DNA from: an uncultured Eubacteriales bacterium
GTDB lineage: Bacteria > Bacillota > Clostridia > Oscillospirales > Oscillospiraceae
DNA length: 64,000 nt
Assembly (NCBI GenBank): GCA_900548625.1
Contig: URLO01000005.1
Span: forward strand, 1 to 64,000
Direction: 5' to 3'
Shown here: piece after piece, positions 15,898 to 23,580 of the stretch
Layout: every line of letters begins with the position of its first letter
How positions within the stretch are numbered: the first letter of the stretch is position 1
Translations under genes and position numbers: made by a program
The notes under the pieces: generated by a model
Seen by the model: only the letters and a program-made list of their open reading frames with translations
Database searches by the model: none
Told to the model about the DNA's origin: nothing

Positions 15898-16714
15898 TTA
15901 CAAGCTGATTGCGCTCGATCTGGACGGGACGCTTTTGAATTCCAACAAACAACTCAGTGCGGAGAATGCCGCCGCACTCCGGCTTGCATCCAGCCGCGGC
16001 GTCCAGATCGTCCCGACGACCGGCCGCTTTTTTGACGGTATGCCGCAGGTCATCCGCGCGCTCCCCTATCTGAATTATGCCATCACCATCAACGGCGCGC
16101 AGGTGCAGGATCTTCGCTCCGGCGAGATCGTCTACCGTGCGGAGCTTCCGCTGCCGCGGGCGCTCGCCATTCTGGAATATCTGGACACGCTGCCCGTGAT
16201 CTATGACTGCTACTGCGGCAATTGGGGCTGGATGACGCGCGCCATGCAGGAGCAGGCCGCGCAGTTCATCTCCGACCCGCACAGTCTGAAAATGGTGCGT
16301 GAGCTGCGCACGCCGGTGGACGAGCTGAAGTCCTATCTTCGCGCGCGCGGAGAGGCTGTGCAAAAGCTCCAGCTCTTTGTCAAGGATCCCTCGTGCCGTC
16401 CTGCCGTGATGGCAGAGCTGGAGCGCCGCTTCCCCGGCATCGCCGCCTCGACCTCGCTTGCAAACAACATTGAGCTCAACGACGCCGCAGCCAACAAGGG
16501 GGACGCGGTGCGTGCGCTGGCAGCGCATCTTGGGCTCTGCATGGCGCAGACGATCTCCTTCGGGGACGGCAGCAACGACCTGAGCATGATCCGCGCGTGC
16601 GGCCTTGGCGTGGCAATGGCAAACGCCTGCCCTGCTGTGCTGGCGGCGGCAGACCGCGTCACCGCCTCATGCGATGAAGATGGCGTCGCCGCCGTGATAA
16701 ACTCCCTTTTTTGA
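15890..16714 (+). CDS. Cof-type HAD-IIB family phosphatase
   Basis: A 274-residue haloacid dehalogenase hydrolase. Motif I is ALDLDGTLLNS with the nucleophile Asp, motif II is the TTGR segment, and motif IV is SFGDGSNDLSM. The Cof/YidA-type cap lies between. Such enzymes dephosphorylate sugar phosphates or flavin precursors. The ATG at 15890 overlaps the end of gnd by 8 bases, so it is co-transcribed with the PfkB kinase and gnd; a sugar-phosphate substrate is likely. Confidence 0.85.
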   Translation: MHDYKLIALDLDGTLLNSNKQLSAENAAALRLASSRGVQIVPTTGRFFDGMPQVIRALPYLNYAITINGAQVQDLRSGEIVYRAELPLPRALAILEYLDTLPVIYDCYCGNWGWMTRAMQEQAAQFISDPHSLKMVRELRTPVDELKSYLRARGEAVQKLQLFVKDPSCRPAVMAELERRFPGIAASTSLANNIELNDAAANKGDAVRALAAHLGLCMAQTISFGDGSNDLSMIRACGLGVAMANACPAVLAAADRVTASCDEDGVAAVINSLF

Positions 16715-16761
16715 GTCCCATGCTGCATCTGCAAATGCAGTTCCCTACCCCGGAGTGAGAA

Positions 16762-16806
16762 AATCGCCCTGCGGGCGCGAGCTCTACGAGGTTCTTTGAC
16801 AGACTG
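16762..16806 (+). repeat. Dispersed intergenic repeat, copy 2
   Basis: A GC hairpin (TCGCCCTGCGGGCG) is followed by the 21-base core at 16782-16802 that is identical to 7053-7073 on the other strand. It lies after the HAD phosphatase gene, before another 14-bp hairpin. Confidence 0.75.
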
Positions 16807-16807
16807 T

Positions 16808-16839
16808 ACGCCCTGCAAGCTGCAAAGCTTGCAGGGCGT
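16808..16839. terminator. Hairpin between the convergent phosphatase and MFS genes
   Basis: A perfect 14-bp stem (16808-16821 with 16826-16839) and 4-base loop. Its size equals the hairpin next to copy 1 of the dispersed repeat (7017-7048) but its sequence is different. There is no strong T run, so termination is probable rather than certain. Confidence 0.6.
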
Positions 16840-16861
16840 TCGCTTCAGCATATCCACAAAA

Positions 16862-18106
16862 TCACGGTGCCGTGTCACATTCTTCTGCGGTATACACCCT
16901 TCGCACATCCCTGCGCCTGCCCCAGATCAGAAGCCAGCTGGCAAGCATGGCGACGGCGCCGCCGATCGTAACGCACCGGCGATAGTCCAGGAGCTCTCCG
17001 AGGAGGCCCATCAGAAGGGCAAAAATACTCGCTCCGGCGGTGATCAGTACACCCTCGAAGGCGTTGACGCGCGAGCGAAGCCGTTCGAGGATGTAGCGCT
17101 GCACCGCCGCATTTCGCAAAATCGCGCTGTTGCTGCCGAGAAAGCCGCAGATCCCGCGATTGACCAGCATCAAGGGATAAGGCAGCCAGAGCAGGCACAT
17201 ATCCATAGCTTCATAGACCTGATAGACGCAAAACGTAAAGCCGTACTTCCTTTTGGCAGGGATCTTGATCCGGTATTGCAGTGCGCTTCCGATCGTCCGC
17301 CCGGCGAACTCCACGACAGAAAACGCGGAATACATGGCAGCGGTAAGACCCGGCGTGGTGCGGAAAAATGCCACCAAAAGGGGCGAATAGCCGTTTGCAA
17401 CGCCGTTTGTGATCGCCATGTATTCATAGATGCTGCGAAGGCCGCGCTCCTGCTTCAAATACTGCACAGCCTCTCGGATATCGCCCGCCCATGCCCCCAA
17501 CGAATATGGCGTGCGATGCCGGCGCACGGTTTCGTCCAGACGGATAAAGCTCTCTGTGACAGCCGCTGCCAGAGAAAGGCCGCTCTGCGCAATCAAAATC
17601 CACGCGACGCCGAGCGTATCCAGAAGGATTGCCGCCAGCGGCGTCATAATGACCTTCAGCACCGGATAGAGCATGGAGGATACCGCATAGCCCTTCTGCT
17701 CAGCGCCCTCCGGGATCAGCTCCGGATAGATGCTTGTGAACGCAAGCTCATCCACCGCGCCAAGGCACGCCAGCAGCAGAGAGATCGCGAGATACCCCAC
17801 ATAAGAAAACTCATAAAACAGCAGCCACAGCCCCATCCCCGCCAGCAGCACCGCGTTTGCGGCGTCACCTGCCACCAGAAATGCCTTGCGCGGCAGCCGG
17901 TCCATAAACGGCGCGACCAAAACCGGAAGCAGAAGATGCGGCAGGAGCTGGATCGCCACGATCAGCGCGGACGCCAGCGTGCTTCCGGTCTCGTCAAACA
18001 CCAGAAACGCCAGTGCAAAGCCGCCCGCGATCGAGCCGACCGTACCCATGGCGGATGCGAGGATCACCAGTCGGAAGTTTCTTGTCCAGAGCTTCTCTTT
18101 TTTCAT
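16862..18106 (-). CDS. MFS transporter
   Basis: A 414-residue membrane protein with about 12 hydrophobic segments. The DRLPRKAF loop after helix 2 is the major-facilitator motif A in a form common in the macrolide-efflux/DHA3-like branch. The start at 18106 has AGAGGTGAT about 8 bases upstream; earlier in-frame ATGs lack spacing. It follows an HTH-TPR regulator on the same strand, which may control it. Drug or metabolite efflux is the likely role but the substrate is not evident. Confidence 0.75.
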   Translation of the reverse strand: MKKEKLWTRNFRLVILASAMGTVGSIAGGFALAFLVFDETGSTLASALIVAIQLLPHLLLPVLVAPFMDRLPRKAFLVAGDAANAVLLAGMGLWLLFYEFSYVGYLAISLLLACLGAVDELAFTSIYPELIPEGAEQKGYAVSSMLYPVLKVIMTPLAAILLDTLGVAWILIAQSGLSLAAAVTESFIRLDETVRRHRTPYSLGAWAGDIREAVQYLKQERGLRSIYEYMAITNGVANGYSPLLVAFFRTTPGLTAAMYSAFSVVEFAGRTIGSALQYRIKIPAKRKYGFTFCVYQVYEAMDMCLLWLPYPLMLVNRGICGFLGSNSAILRNAAVQRYILERLRSRVNAFEGVLITAGASIFALLMGLLGELLDYRRCVTIGGAVAMLASWLLIWGRRRDVRRVYTAEECDTAP

Positions 18107-18153
18107 GTCCATCACCTCTGCAAACAGTGTAGCAGTTTTGCGAGACAAATAAC

Positions 18154-18193
18154 AGCCCGTATATTTGGGAAAATCCGTCCAAATATACGGGCT
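18154..18193. terminator. Perfect 15-bp inverted repeat between regulator and MFS genes
   Basis: Arms 18154-18168 and 18179-18193 are exact complements with a 10-base loop, just after the regulator stop codon and about 50 bases before the MFS start. It could be a weak terminator or attenuator, or the operator of the regulator; only a short T-rich stretch follows on the minus strand. Confidence 0.5.
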
Positions 18194-18203
18194 AAAACCG
18201 TCT

Positions 18204-19322
18204 TTACAGTATTCTTACAGGAAACTCCTCCAGAAGCTCACACCCTTTCTTATACTGTCTGGCCGCCTTATACCATTCCAGCACCCACGGCAGATGGAAG
18301 ATTGCATAGCCGCTTGGAAGTTCCCTGCGCAGGCGCTCAAAGCTGTCCAGAAGCAGCGCGCCGTAGTCCTCTCTGGAAAGATAGTCCGGGTGCTCCAGCC
18401 GGTACCGGACAAGGAGAAGGAGCTGCAAGGCAAGCGAGCGCTCCATCTCGCCGGTGTCCATTTCTTCCGCCTGCTCCAAGGCCCGGAGCGCCTCCTCGCG
18501 CCGGCCGGTCTTTTCACAGCAGATCGCCAGCTTGTGCAGCTCCATCAGCGTGGGCTGCTCCTGCCGGGAAAGCCATGCGTAGGCGTCTTCACAGCGCCCT
18601 GCCTCGATCCACGCCGAGGCGGTGTTGTAGCCGATCGCCTGCGTAGCTTCGCGGTCTTGCAGGTCCTCCGCCAGGCGCTTTGCCACCCGGTAATGGCGTT
18701 CCATGTTGGGAAGATCCTGCATGTTGCAATAGGCATTGCCGAGAAAGAGCTTCGCCTCCAGCATGAGCCGCGCCGCACCTTCTCTGCCTGCGAGATCATA
18801 GGCCGTCTGCAAGGCATCCACTGCGGCGGAGTAGTTTCCGGCGTTATAACCGGCAATACCCGATGTCAGGTGGGTATAGGCGTTTGGCATGAGCCGCGCC
18901 GCCTCCGCGCTGCGGCCCTGTAAGATCCGCTGCAGGGCAAGCTGCCGTGTGTCCATGCAGGGCTCCAGCTCCGCATCCAGCGGTTTTTTTGCGCAAAGCA
19001 ATGCAAGATCCAGCCACGCTGGAACCGCCCGCGCCCGCTCCAGCTCCGTTTCCCCCAGCAGTCCGCTCAGCTGTGCGTTCCTGCCGGAAAACAAAAGCTC
19101 CCAGCCCCGCTCTGCCAGTGCGGCCGCTTCCCGCTCCATTTCCGGATCGCTTTTCAGCTCTAACCGCTCCAAAAGGAGCCGCAAAATTTCCTCGGACGGC
19201 TCCGCCTTGCCGGACTCAATCTTGGACAGATACGACACCGTGCAGATTCCCCTGCAAAGCCCCGCCTGACTCCAATTTCGCCGTACTCGCTCTCGATAAA
19301 TGACGTATCCCTGATAGTTCAT
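18204..19322 (-). CDS. Helix-turn-helix regulator with TPR-like repeats
   Basis: A 372-residue protein with an N-terminal Xre-type HTH (about residues 8-60; QAGLCRGICTVSYLSKIESG) and an all-helical remainder with tetratricopeptide-like repeats (for example AIGYNTASAWIEAGRCEDAY and LAICCEKTGRREEALRALEQ). This resembles Rgg/PlcR-type regulators, where the TPR domain binds a peptide or partner protein. The ATG at 19322 is placed by GGAG and by the usual HTH N-terminus. It lies 97 bases upstream of the MFS gene on the same strand and probably controls it. No signal-peptide gene is seen beside it. Confidence 0.75.
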   Translation of the reverse strand: MNYQGYVIYRERVRRNWSQAGLCRGICTVSYLSKIESGKAEPSEEILRLLLERLELKSDPEMEREAAALAERGWELLFSGRNAQLSGLLGETELERARAVPAWLDLALLCAKKPLDAELEPCMDTRQLALQRILQGRSAEAARLMPNAYTHLTSGIAGYNAGNYSAAVDALQTAYDLAGREGAARLMLEAKLFLGNAYCNMQDLPNMERHYRVAKRLAEDLQDREATQAIGYNTASAWIEAGRCEDAYAWLSRQEQPTLMELHKLAICCEKTGRREEALRALEQAEEMDTGEMERSLALQLLLLVRYRLEHPDYLSREDYGALLLDSFERLRRELPSGYAIFHLPWVLEWYKAARQYKKGCELLEEFPVRIL

Positions 19323-19693
19323 TGTTTTCCGCGCTCCATACGCCGTTCTTTTCAAAAAAATCGGATATTTGATTGTAGCACAAAACGCGCAGGAAATCGA
19401 CCTGCAAGCGGATCTTTTCCTAAATAGGTCTTCAGCAGGAAAACTTTTGAGGGTCTTCCTCCATTCAGAATGCATCCGTCAATTCGTTCGCTCTGACAAC
19501 TGAGGTGTATCTGAAAACTCCCAACGCCCCCGGACAGCGGGCCTTTTCACGCCGTGCCGCGTCATTTTTCCTTGAAATACGTCAGTATTCCTGCGAAAAA
19601 ATGTCTTGCACAGCGCGAAAAATCCTCGCTGCCGGGCACATCTTCAGTTTTCAGATACACCCTATGAAAGCGTCCGCCAGTATGGTATACTGC
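19323..19693. other. Gene-free stretch left of the mobile region
   Basis: About 370 bases with no convincing gene on either strand. It contains the upstream region of the HTH-TPR regulator and then the transition to AT-richer DNA. No terminator or RNA gene was recognised. Confidence 0.5.
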
Positions 19694-19708
19694 TTACTAC
19701 ACCATTTG
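19694..19708 (+). repeat. Integrase arm-type repeat, left copy
   Basis: The sequence TTACTACACCATTTG is repeated exactly at 33403-33417 next to the integrase gene, and in a split form at 21444-21469. The three copies mark ends of integrated DNA and are best read as recombinase arm-binding sites. Confidence 0.6.
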
Positions 19709-19767
19709 TTGCACCACTTGGTGGCATAATTACATAGATTTTCGAGGCTTATGGAGGAATATAGAGA

Positions 19768-20133
19768 TTATGATAAAATTTCGGAATCATCTACAGGGTC
19801 ACCACTGATAGAAGCTTCAGATTCCATGGCATTCAAAATTGTCTGTCCCTCAGCTTCATGTGCAGCATCCTTTTCTTTTTTCTTTGCAACGGCGTAGATG
19901 ATGCCTCCGACAGCGGCTGTTACAAGGACGCCAACACTTCCACCCTGGATTCTGCCGCGGCTCAGTCCTTTGGCAGCAGCTTTAGCGGATTCCTCGGTGA
20001 AATATTTACCGATGCGAGCAAATCCTTTTTGCATACTTCCTCCGCCAAGCTCGCTAAGGGCGTGGGTCATTTCGGAAGCAGACTTTCCATTATTCATCAT
20101 CAGGTTCGCGATTTCTTTTCCGGTGTTAGTCAT
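19768..20133 (-). CDS. Hypothetical small protein with one membrane segment
   Basis: A 121-residue protein of no family I recognise. Residues 1-65 are polar and helical (SEMTHALSELGGG), followed by a glycine-rich hydrophobic segment (GVLVTAAVGGIIYAVA, about residues 68-83), a KKKEKDAA charged stop and an acidic tail. A membrane-anchored cytoplasmic protein is plausible. It is divergent from the regulator-like gene at 20295 and shares its AT-rich composition, so the pair probably arrived together. Confidence 0.55.
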   Translation of the reverse strand: MTNTGKEIANLMMNNGKSASEMTHALSELGGGSMQKGFARIGKYFTEESAKAAAKGLSRGRIQGGSVGVLVTAAVGGIIYAVAKKKEKDAAHEAEGQTILNAMESEASISGDPVDDSEILS

Positions 20134-20228
20134 GCTAGAGTACCTCGACTTTCTTTGATTTCTGTTTGGTATTTTTCTTGCCTTTATGATAGCATCGTGA
20201 TATAAAATAGTAAAGGATAAAACCGTCT

Positions 20229-20281
20229 ATAAACATATCTGTTTATGCAGTGTTAAACAATAAAATAGATAAATTTATCTA
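20229..20281. promoter_or_regulatory. Operator-like palindromes before the regulator-like gene
   Basis: Two palindromes, ATAAAC-N6-GTTTAT (20229-20246) and the perfect 16-base TAGATAAATTTATCTA (20266-20281), lie in the divergent gap; the second ends beside the ribosome site. They suit autoregulation by the HTH protein encoded downstream. Confidence 0.5.
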
Positions 20282-20294
20282 TAAGGAGAGAGGC

Positions 20295-21131
20295 ATGGCA
20301 TTAACAAATGTACCACTCAATGAACTACCGTCTTTTGGACGTAGACTTATGGAATTAGCAATAGAAAAAGAATGCGCCACGCCGATTCTTCTGGCGCGGG
20401 CATTATATGAAACCTGTCAGGATTTAGTTGAACCGGCTACACGACGAAACAAGAAAGGTAAGATTGTAAAAGATGAACAGCATGACATTGATGCTATAAG
20501 AAGAATGGTTCAGCGGCATTTCAATACAGAGAATGCTACGGATGTTCAGAGCAATTACCTTTTTGCATATAGCAAGCTTTTTAATTGCTCATTGGATTAT
20601 CTTTATGGGGTATCAAAAATAAAGAGTGTTGATCTTTCTGTGCAGGATATTTGTGGCAAACTTCATGTTGATGAGAAAATGGTTCTAAGCTTAATGGAAG
20701 AATTTGATGCAGATCTAGAAGTGTTTTCGCCTACAACCTGGTGGTCAAATATGCTTTCAAGTGACATGTTTTCCATTATTCCTAGAGCATGGCTGTTTTA
20801 TTGCATGGAAGAATTAAAAAGTAGAGACCTGGAGAAAAAGATTGAGGCAATTAAGAAGGCAGAGGAATCAGCTGGTGACTCTACATATCGAACAATGATG
20901 GAGGTACGACGAATTTCGCTGGAGAAAATGCAAGGCGGACGATATAGTGACTGCGCTGGTGCGTATGGCCGATTGACATCGATCATCTCCGAGTATCTTA
21001 GTACGACAGCATCTGCATGGATTGATTTGCAGCATCCTGATTTAAGTGACAATTATTACGACAATGAGATAAAGAAAATAGAAATTCTAGAAGCTTCTTT
21101 ACGAGAGGGTTCTGAGCCAGTAAAGAAATAA
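20295..21131 (+). CDS. Putative HTH-type regulator, unknown family
   Basis: A 278-residue protein. The stretch LFAYSKLFNCSLDYLYGVS (about residues 87-105) matches the last helix of Cro/C1-type HTH domains, but an insertion of basic residues (RRNKKGKIVKDEQHD) interrupts the usual short domain. The rest is helical and unrecognised. The ATG at 20295 is chosen for its AAGGAG; upstream codons overlap a palindrome. It is the only regulator in the older-element remnant and likely represses the divergent small membrane protein. Phage-like repressor is an alternative. Confidence 0.55.
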   Translation: MALTNVPLNELPSFGRRLMELAIEKECATPILLARALYETCQDLVEPATRRNKKGKIVKDEQHDIDAIRRMVQRHFNTENATDVQSNYLFAYSKLFNCSLDYLYGVSKIKSVDLSVQDICGKLHVDEKMVLSLMEEFDADLEVFSPTTWWSNMLSSDMFSIIPRAWLFYCMEELKSRDLEKKIEAIKKAEESAGDSTYRTMMEVRRISLEKMQGGRYSDCAGAYGRLTSIISEYLSTTASAWIDLQHPDLSDNYYDNEIKKIEILEASLREGSEPVKK

Positions 21132-21351
21132 CTCGCCAGTAAAAATCATAGAAAGCCACTATTGCCCTAACCTCGTTGGTACAGAGCATTTATTTACCAA
21201 CGGATTTACCAATATTGTAGGGAAAAGCACGAGAAAATATGGAAGGATTTGAGAAGATATCCCGGAAATACAGAAGCCGGAAAATGCCGAAAAAACCTGC
21301 AATATTGGGCATTTGAGAAGAAATACAAAGCAAAAACGGAGTTATAAGAAT
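21132..21351. other. AT-rich gene-free right end of the older element
   Basis: About 220 bases with no gene. It ends in GGAG-containing DNA directly before the phosphatase 5' fragment. Its style (short repeated GGAAAT and CCGGAAA words) resembles 33418-33540, the corresponding right end of the main element. Confidence 0.45.
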
Positions 21352-21372
21352 ATGATAAAAGTACTTTTCATC

Positions 21373-21382
21373 TGCCACGGCA
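21373..21382 (+). repeat. Candidate attL core
   Basis: TGCCACGGCA, within the codons for the phosphatase Cys-His-Gly loop, is repeated at 33562-33571. These are the only matching bases at the two junctions inside the gene, so strand exchange probably occurs here. Confidence 0.55.
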
Positions 21383-21443
21383 GTATCCTAAGAAGCCTCG
21401 AAAAAGCCTGCTATATCAATGGCTTTCATCGCTCAGATGGCGC

Positions 21444-21469
21444 TTACTACACCACAATTACACCATTTG
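21444..21469 (+). repeat. Integrase arm-type repeat, inner left copy
   Basis: TTACTACACCA and TTACACCATTTG stand in tandem here, 60-90 bases inside the left junction. The right end has the same two words in reversed order at 33393-33417. They are likely arm-binding sites of the integrase. Confidence 0.55.
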
Positions 21470-21513
21470 TGGAAGAGCTTTGATGTGACAATCCCAAATT
21501 ACACATTCTGAAT

Positions 21514-21561
21514 AAAATGAAGAGGACATATCCACGGTGCCGGATATGTCCTCTTCATTTT
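21514..21561. terminator. Bidirectional terminator after the XRE regulator gene
   Basis: A perfect 20-bp stem (21514-21533 with 21542-21561) with an 8-base loop, A-rich on one side and T-rich on the other. It abuts the stop codon of the regulator gene and insulates the left end of the element. Confidence 0.85.
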
Positions 21562-22409
21562 TATCTGCGTTTCTTTTTGCCTTTCCCGTGCTGCAACTGT
21601 GGTCGTGCTTTCCCTCGCTGGTTGATTGGACTTTTCAAGTATTTGGACAGCTTGAGTATTTCAATCAGCGAGACGAATTGCTCTTTGGTGAGCTTGTCAT
21701 AATCAATGCCAAAGGTAGCGAGGAACGAACGGACTTGCTTTTCCTCGGAACTGCCCTCAAAATTCATCGCATCCTGCAACTGCCCCTGTACGGTTGCTGC
21801 GAGGGAGACTTCATCCGCAGTCATGGTGTCGGGACGATGTTCGTTCCGAATGTCGCGGAGAATACCTTTTAGATCGTCCGCAATCAGACTTCCGAAATAC
21901 TCGTCCTCCCGAATCTGCGCCACTTCTAACGTCCGCAGGTACAGGTCGTTTGCATCGCCACCATTTTTCATCAATGCCATCTGCCGAACAGCTTCCAGCA
22001 CGGCATTCATATCGTTGACTCGCATATCCGCGATCCGGTCAACGTAAATCTCAGCATCCAGCAAAAACCGCTGGAAATCCTTGTGGCAGATCAGCTCCGA
22101 CAGCAGCCGGTGGTTGAATTTGCCCGTTTTCAAGACTTCGATTGCATCATCACCCAAATGCAGAGCGTCCAGTTCTGTTTTTGGGTGATTTTTTTGTTCT
22201 GTCAGCCCCAGCAGGTAATCGGTGGACACGCCGTAGAACTTCGCCAGCTCCACCATGCTGAACGGGCTGATATCCTTGAAATCGTCGGCTTCGTATTTTC
22301 CCAGCGCGGACTTTGAAATACCTGTTTCCGCAGATAGTTGTTCCAGCGTCAGACTGCGCTCCACGCGCAGGTCTTTGAGCCGTTCCTGAATGGTGAGTTT
22401 TGGCTGCAT
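21561..22409 (-). CDS. XRE family helix-turn-helix regulator of the element
   Basis: A 282-residue protein with a clear Cro/C1-type HTH at residues about 8-66 (LTLEQLSAETGISKSALGKY, then YGVSTDYLLGLT). The remainder is helical with a basic tail ending GKGKKKRR. Regulators of this layout are common at the left end of Clostridial mobilizable elements, facing away from the mobilization genes. It is likely the element's master repressor, though its target is not visible. An AGAGAGG site supports the start. Confidence 0.8.
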   Translation of the reverse strand: MQPKLTIQERLKDLRVERSLTLEQLSAETGISKSALGKYEADDFKDISPFSMVELAKFYGVSTDYLLGLTEQKNHPKTELDALHLGDDAIEVLKTGKFNHRLLSELICHKDFQRFLLDAEIYVDRIADMRVNDMNAVLEAVRQMALMKNGGDANDLYLRTLEVAQIREDEYFGSLIADDLKGILRDIRNEHRPDTMTADEVSLAATVQGQLQDAMNFEGSSEEKQVRSFLATFGIDYDKLTKEQFVSLIEILKLSKYLKSPINQRGKARPQLQHGKGKKKRR

Positions 22410-22996
22410 AGCGGTGTCCTCTCTTCAAATTTCTGCCCTTTTCCGGTCTTGTCCATAAGCGTGGAAATCTGCGTTTTTCGGCGCGTTTTCCGACCTCTTG
22501 GATATACGGGAGAGGGCTATATTTTTCGCTAAAATGGTCTTGCAATCGCACCTGAACCTTGAAAATTGCATGACCGTCCGAACGGGATATGTCCTCTGGC
22601 GAAGTGCCGCATCCAGCGCACCAAGGAGAACGAAACGCCGGGAGCGATCCTCCGGGCAGGAACGACGTTCGGAAAGAGCGGCAAAATCAAACGTAAAAAT
22701 CAAAGCAAGTGAAAACGGCAAAATAGTTTTCTGCTCTGTGCGGTTATCTGCATGGAACAGAGCGCTATCCGGCAGCGAACGACGTTTGCTATCCAGTTTG
22801 ACATTTCGCCGTTTCACGCAAAGACACATCAGACGGCAAAAGCGGAAGGTGCTGCCTGTGACCAACGCATCATCGGCGGCATTTCCAGTGAAAAGTCGTG
22901 TATCAAAAATCAGCGCTCTACGGCGAACGGGTGTCACGATTTGATATACCCATTTTACCATAGAGCGCACCGAAAAAACAGGAGGAAAGTTTGAAT
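22410..22996. other. Long gene-free leader between divergent regulator genes
   Basis: About 590 bases without a recognisable gene; frames on both strands give low-complexity, arginine-rich or unmatched translations. The right part becomes AT-rich before the next ribosome site (GGAGG at 22981). It may hold divergent promoters, an untranslated leader or element-specific sites, but no specific motif could be assigned. Confidence 0.4.
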
Positions 22997-23224
22997 ATGA
23001 GAAAATCTGAAACCTATCGCAATGAGATCAAGTCCTACATCGTCCGCACCGGCATGACCATGACCGAGGTGGTGGACTATCTCTCCGATGAATACGGCTG
23101 GAGCCGCAGCGTCCCAAATCTCTCCGGCAAGCTCAAGCGCGGTTCGCTTCGCTACGGCGAAGCGGTAGAGCTGGCGGACGCGCTGGGGTATGACATTGTG
23201 TGGCAGAAGCGAAGAAATAGCTAA
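22997..23224 (+). CDS. Small HTH-like DNA-binding protein
   Basis: A 75-residue protein. The segment TEVVDYLSDEYGWSRSVPNL followed by SGKLKRGSLRYGEAVELADALGYDIVW reads as a compact helix-turn-helix like small phage/element regulators. AGGAGG precedes both an in-frame TTG (22991) and the ATG (22997); the ATG is reported although the TTG spacing is also acceptable. It precedes the defence island and is on its strand. The function is inferred only from the fold-like pattern. Confidence 0.6.
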   Translation: MRKSETYRNEIKSYIVRTGMTMTEVVDYLSDEYGWSRSVPNLSGKLKRGSLRYGEAVELADALGYDIVWQKRRNS

Positions 23225-23244
23225 TTACACCATAAGATGAACAA

Positions 23245-23266
23245 AAAATCTATAATCATAGATTTT
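23245..23266. promoter_or_regulatory. Operator (C-box-like inverted repeat) of the restriction-modification module
   Basis: AAAATCTA-N6-TAGATTTT is a perfect inverted repeat ending two bases before the -35 box of the promoter at 23269-23297. Its position fits binding by the small control protein encoded just downstream, as in C-protein-regulated restriction-modification systems. Confidence 0.6.
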
Positions 23267-23268
23267 AA

Positions 23269-23297
23269 TTGCATTTTTTCGAGCTTTGCGATATAAT
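23269..23297 (+). promoter_or_regulatory. Promoter of the defence island
   Basis: TTGCAT (23269-23274), a 17-base spacer and a consensus TATAAT (23292-23297) lie about 33 bases before the control protein gene. It is probably the main promoter for the control protein, methyltransferase, endonuclease and OLD-nuclease genes. Confidence 0.75.
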
Positions 23298-23329
23298 AAA
23301 AGAAATTCAAAAGCACGATGAGGTGTAAA

Positions 23330-23539
23330 ATGGAAATCAGCTATAACAAGTTGTGGAAGCTGCTAATTGATAAAGGTATGAATAAAACAGACTTGAGGAC
23401 AAAGGCGCATTTAAGTTCTGGAACAATGGCTAAATTAGGAAAAAATGAAAATGTAACCACAGATATTCTTGTTCGTATTTGCGCTGTTTTACAATGTGAC
23501 TTGGCTGATATTATGGAGCTTCAGCCGGCTGGAGAGTAA
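23330..23539 (+). CDS. Small XRE-type regulator, likely control protein of the restriction-modification module
   Basis: A 69-residue single-domain Cro/C1-type protein (YNKLWKLLIDKGMNKTDLRT, then SSGTMAKLGKNENVTTDILV and the last helix VLQCDLADIMEL). Proteins of this type often precede methyltransferase genes and act like C proteins. The ATG at 23330 has GAGGTG four bases upstream. A perfect inverted repeat and a consensus promoter lie directly upstream, and the methyltransferase starts 41 bases downstream. Autoregulation and timing of restriction is the likely role. Confidence 0.8.
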   Translation: MEISYNKLWKLLIDKGMNKTDLRTKAHLSSGTMAKLGKNENVTTDILVRICAVLQCDLADIMELQPAGE

Positions 23540-23580
23540 TGTAAGCATTTAAGATACGAATGGACAAAGGAATTTGAACT

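Larger units (their letters stand above)
19694..21382. mobile_element. Probable remnant of an older element (left neighbour of the main element)
   Basis: The AT-rich segment starts with an arm-type repeat like that of the main element and ends with a ribosome site and the first codons of a phosphatase gene (21352-21382), the same structure as the right end of the main element. It holds only two genes and no integrase or relaxase. I infer a degenerate element into whose right end the main element later inserted. The left boundary is uncertain. Confidence 0.45.
21352..21483 (+). pseudogene. 5' fragment of a low-molecular-weight protein-tyrosine phosphatase gene at the left junction
   Basis: A 43-codon frame begins MIKVLFICHG, which is the start and P-loop of LMW protein-tyrosine phosphatases, and then runs into unrelated sequence. 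Compare MTKILFVCHG of the intact gene at 33541. The match breaks off after TGCCACGGCA (21373-21382), the same ten bases found at 33562-33571. This is the expected left junction of an element inserted into this gene. Confidence 0.7.

Noticed and set aside
16796..18646. 616-codon plus-strand frame over the MFS gene
   Set aside because: Composition is His/Arg/Gln-rich with no hydrophobic core or motif; the antisense MFS protein is clearly the real product.
22425..22970. 181-codon minus-strand frame in the element leader
   Set aside because: Low-complexity, Arg/Ser-rich translation without motif or ribosome site, overlapping the promoter region of the next gene.
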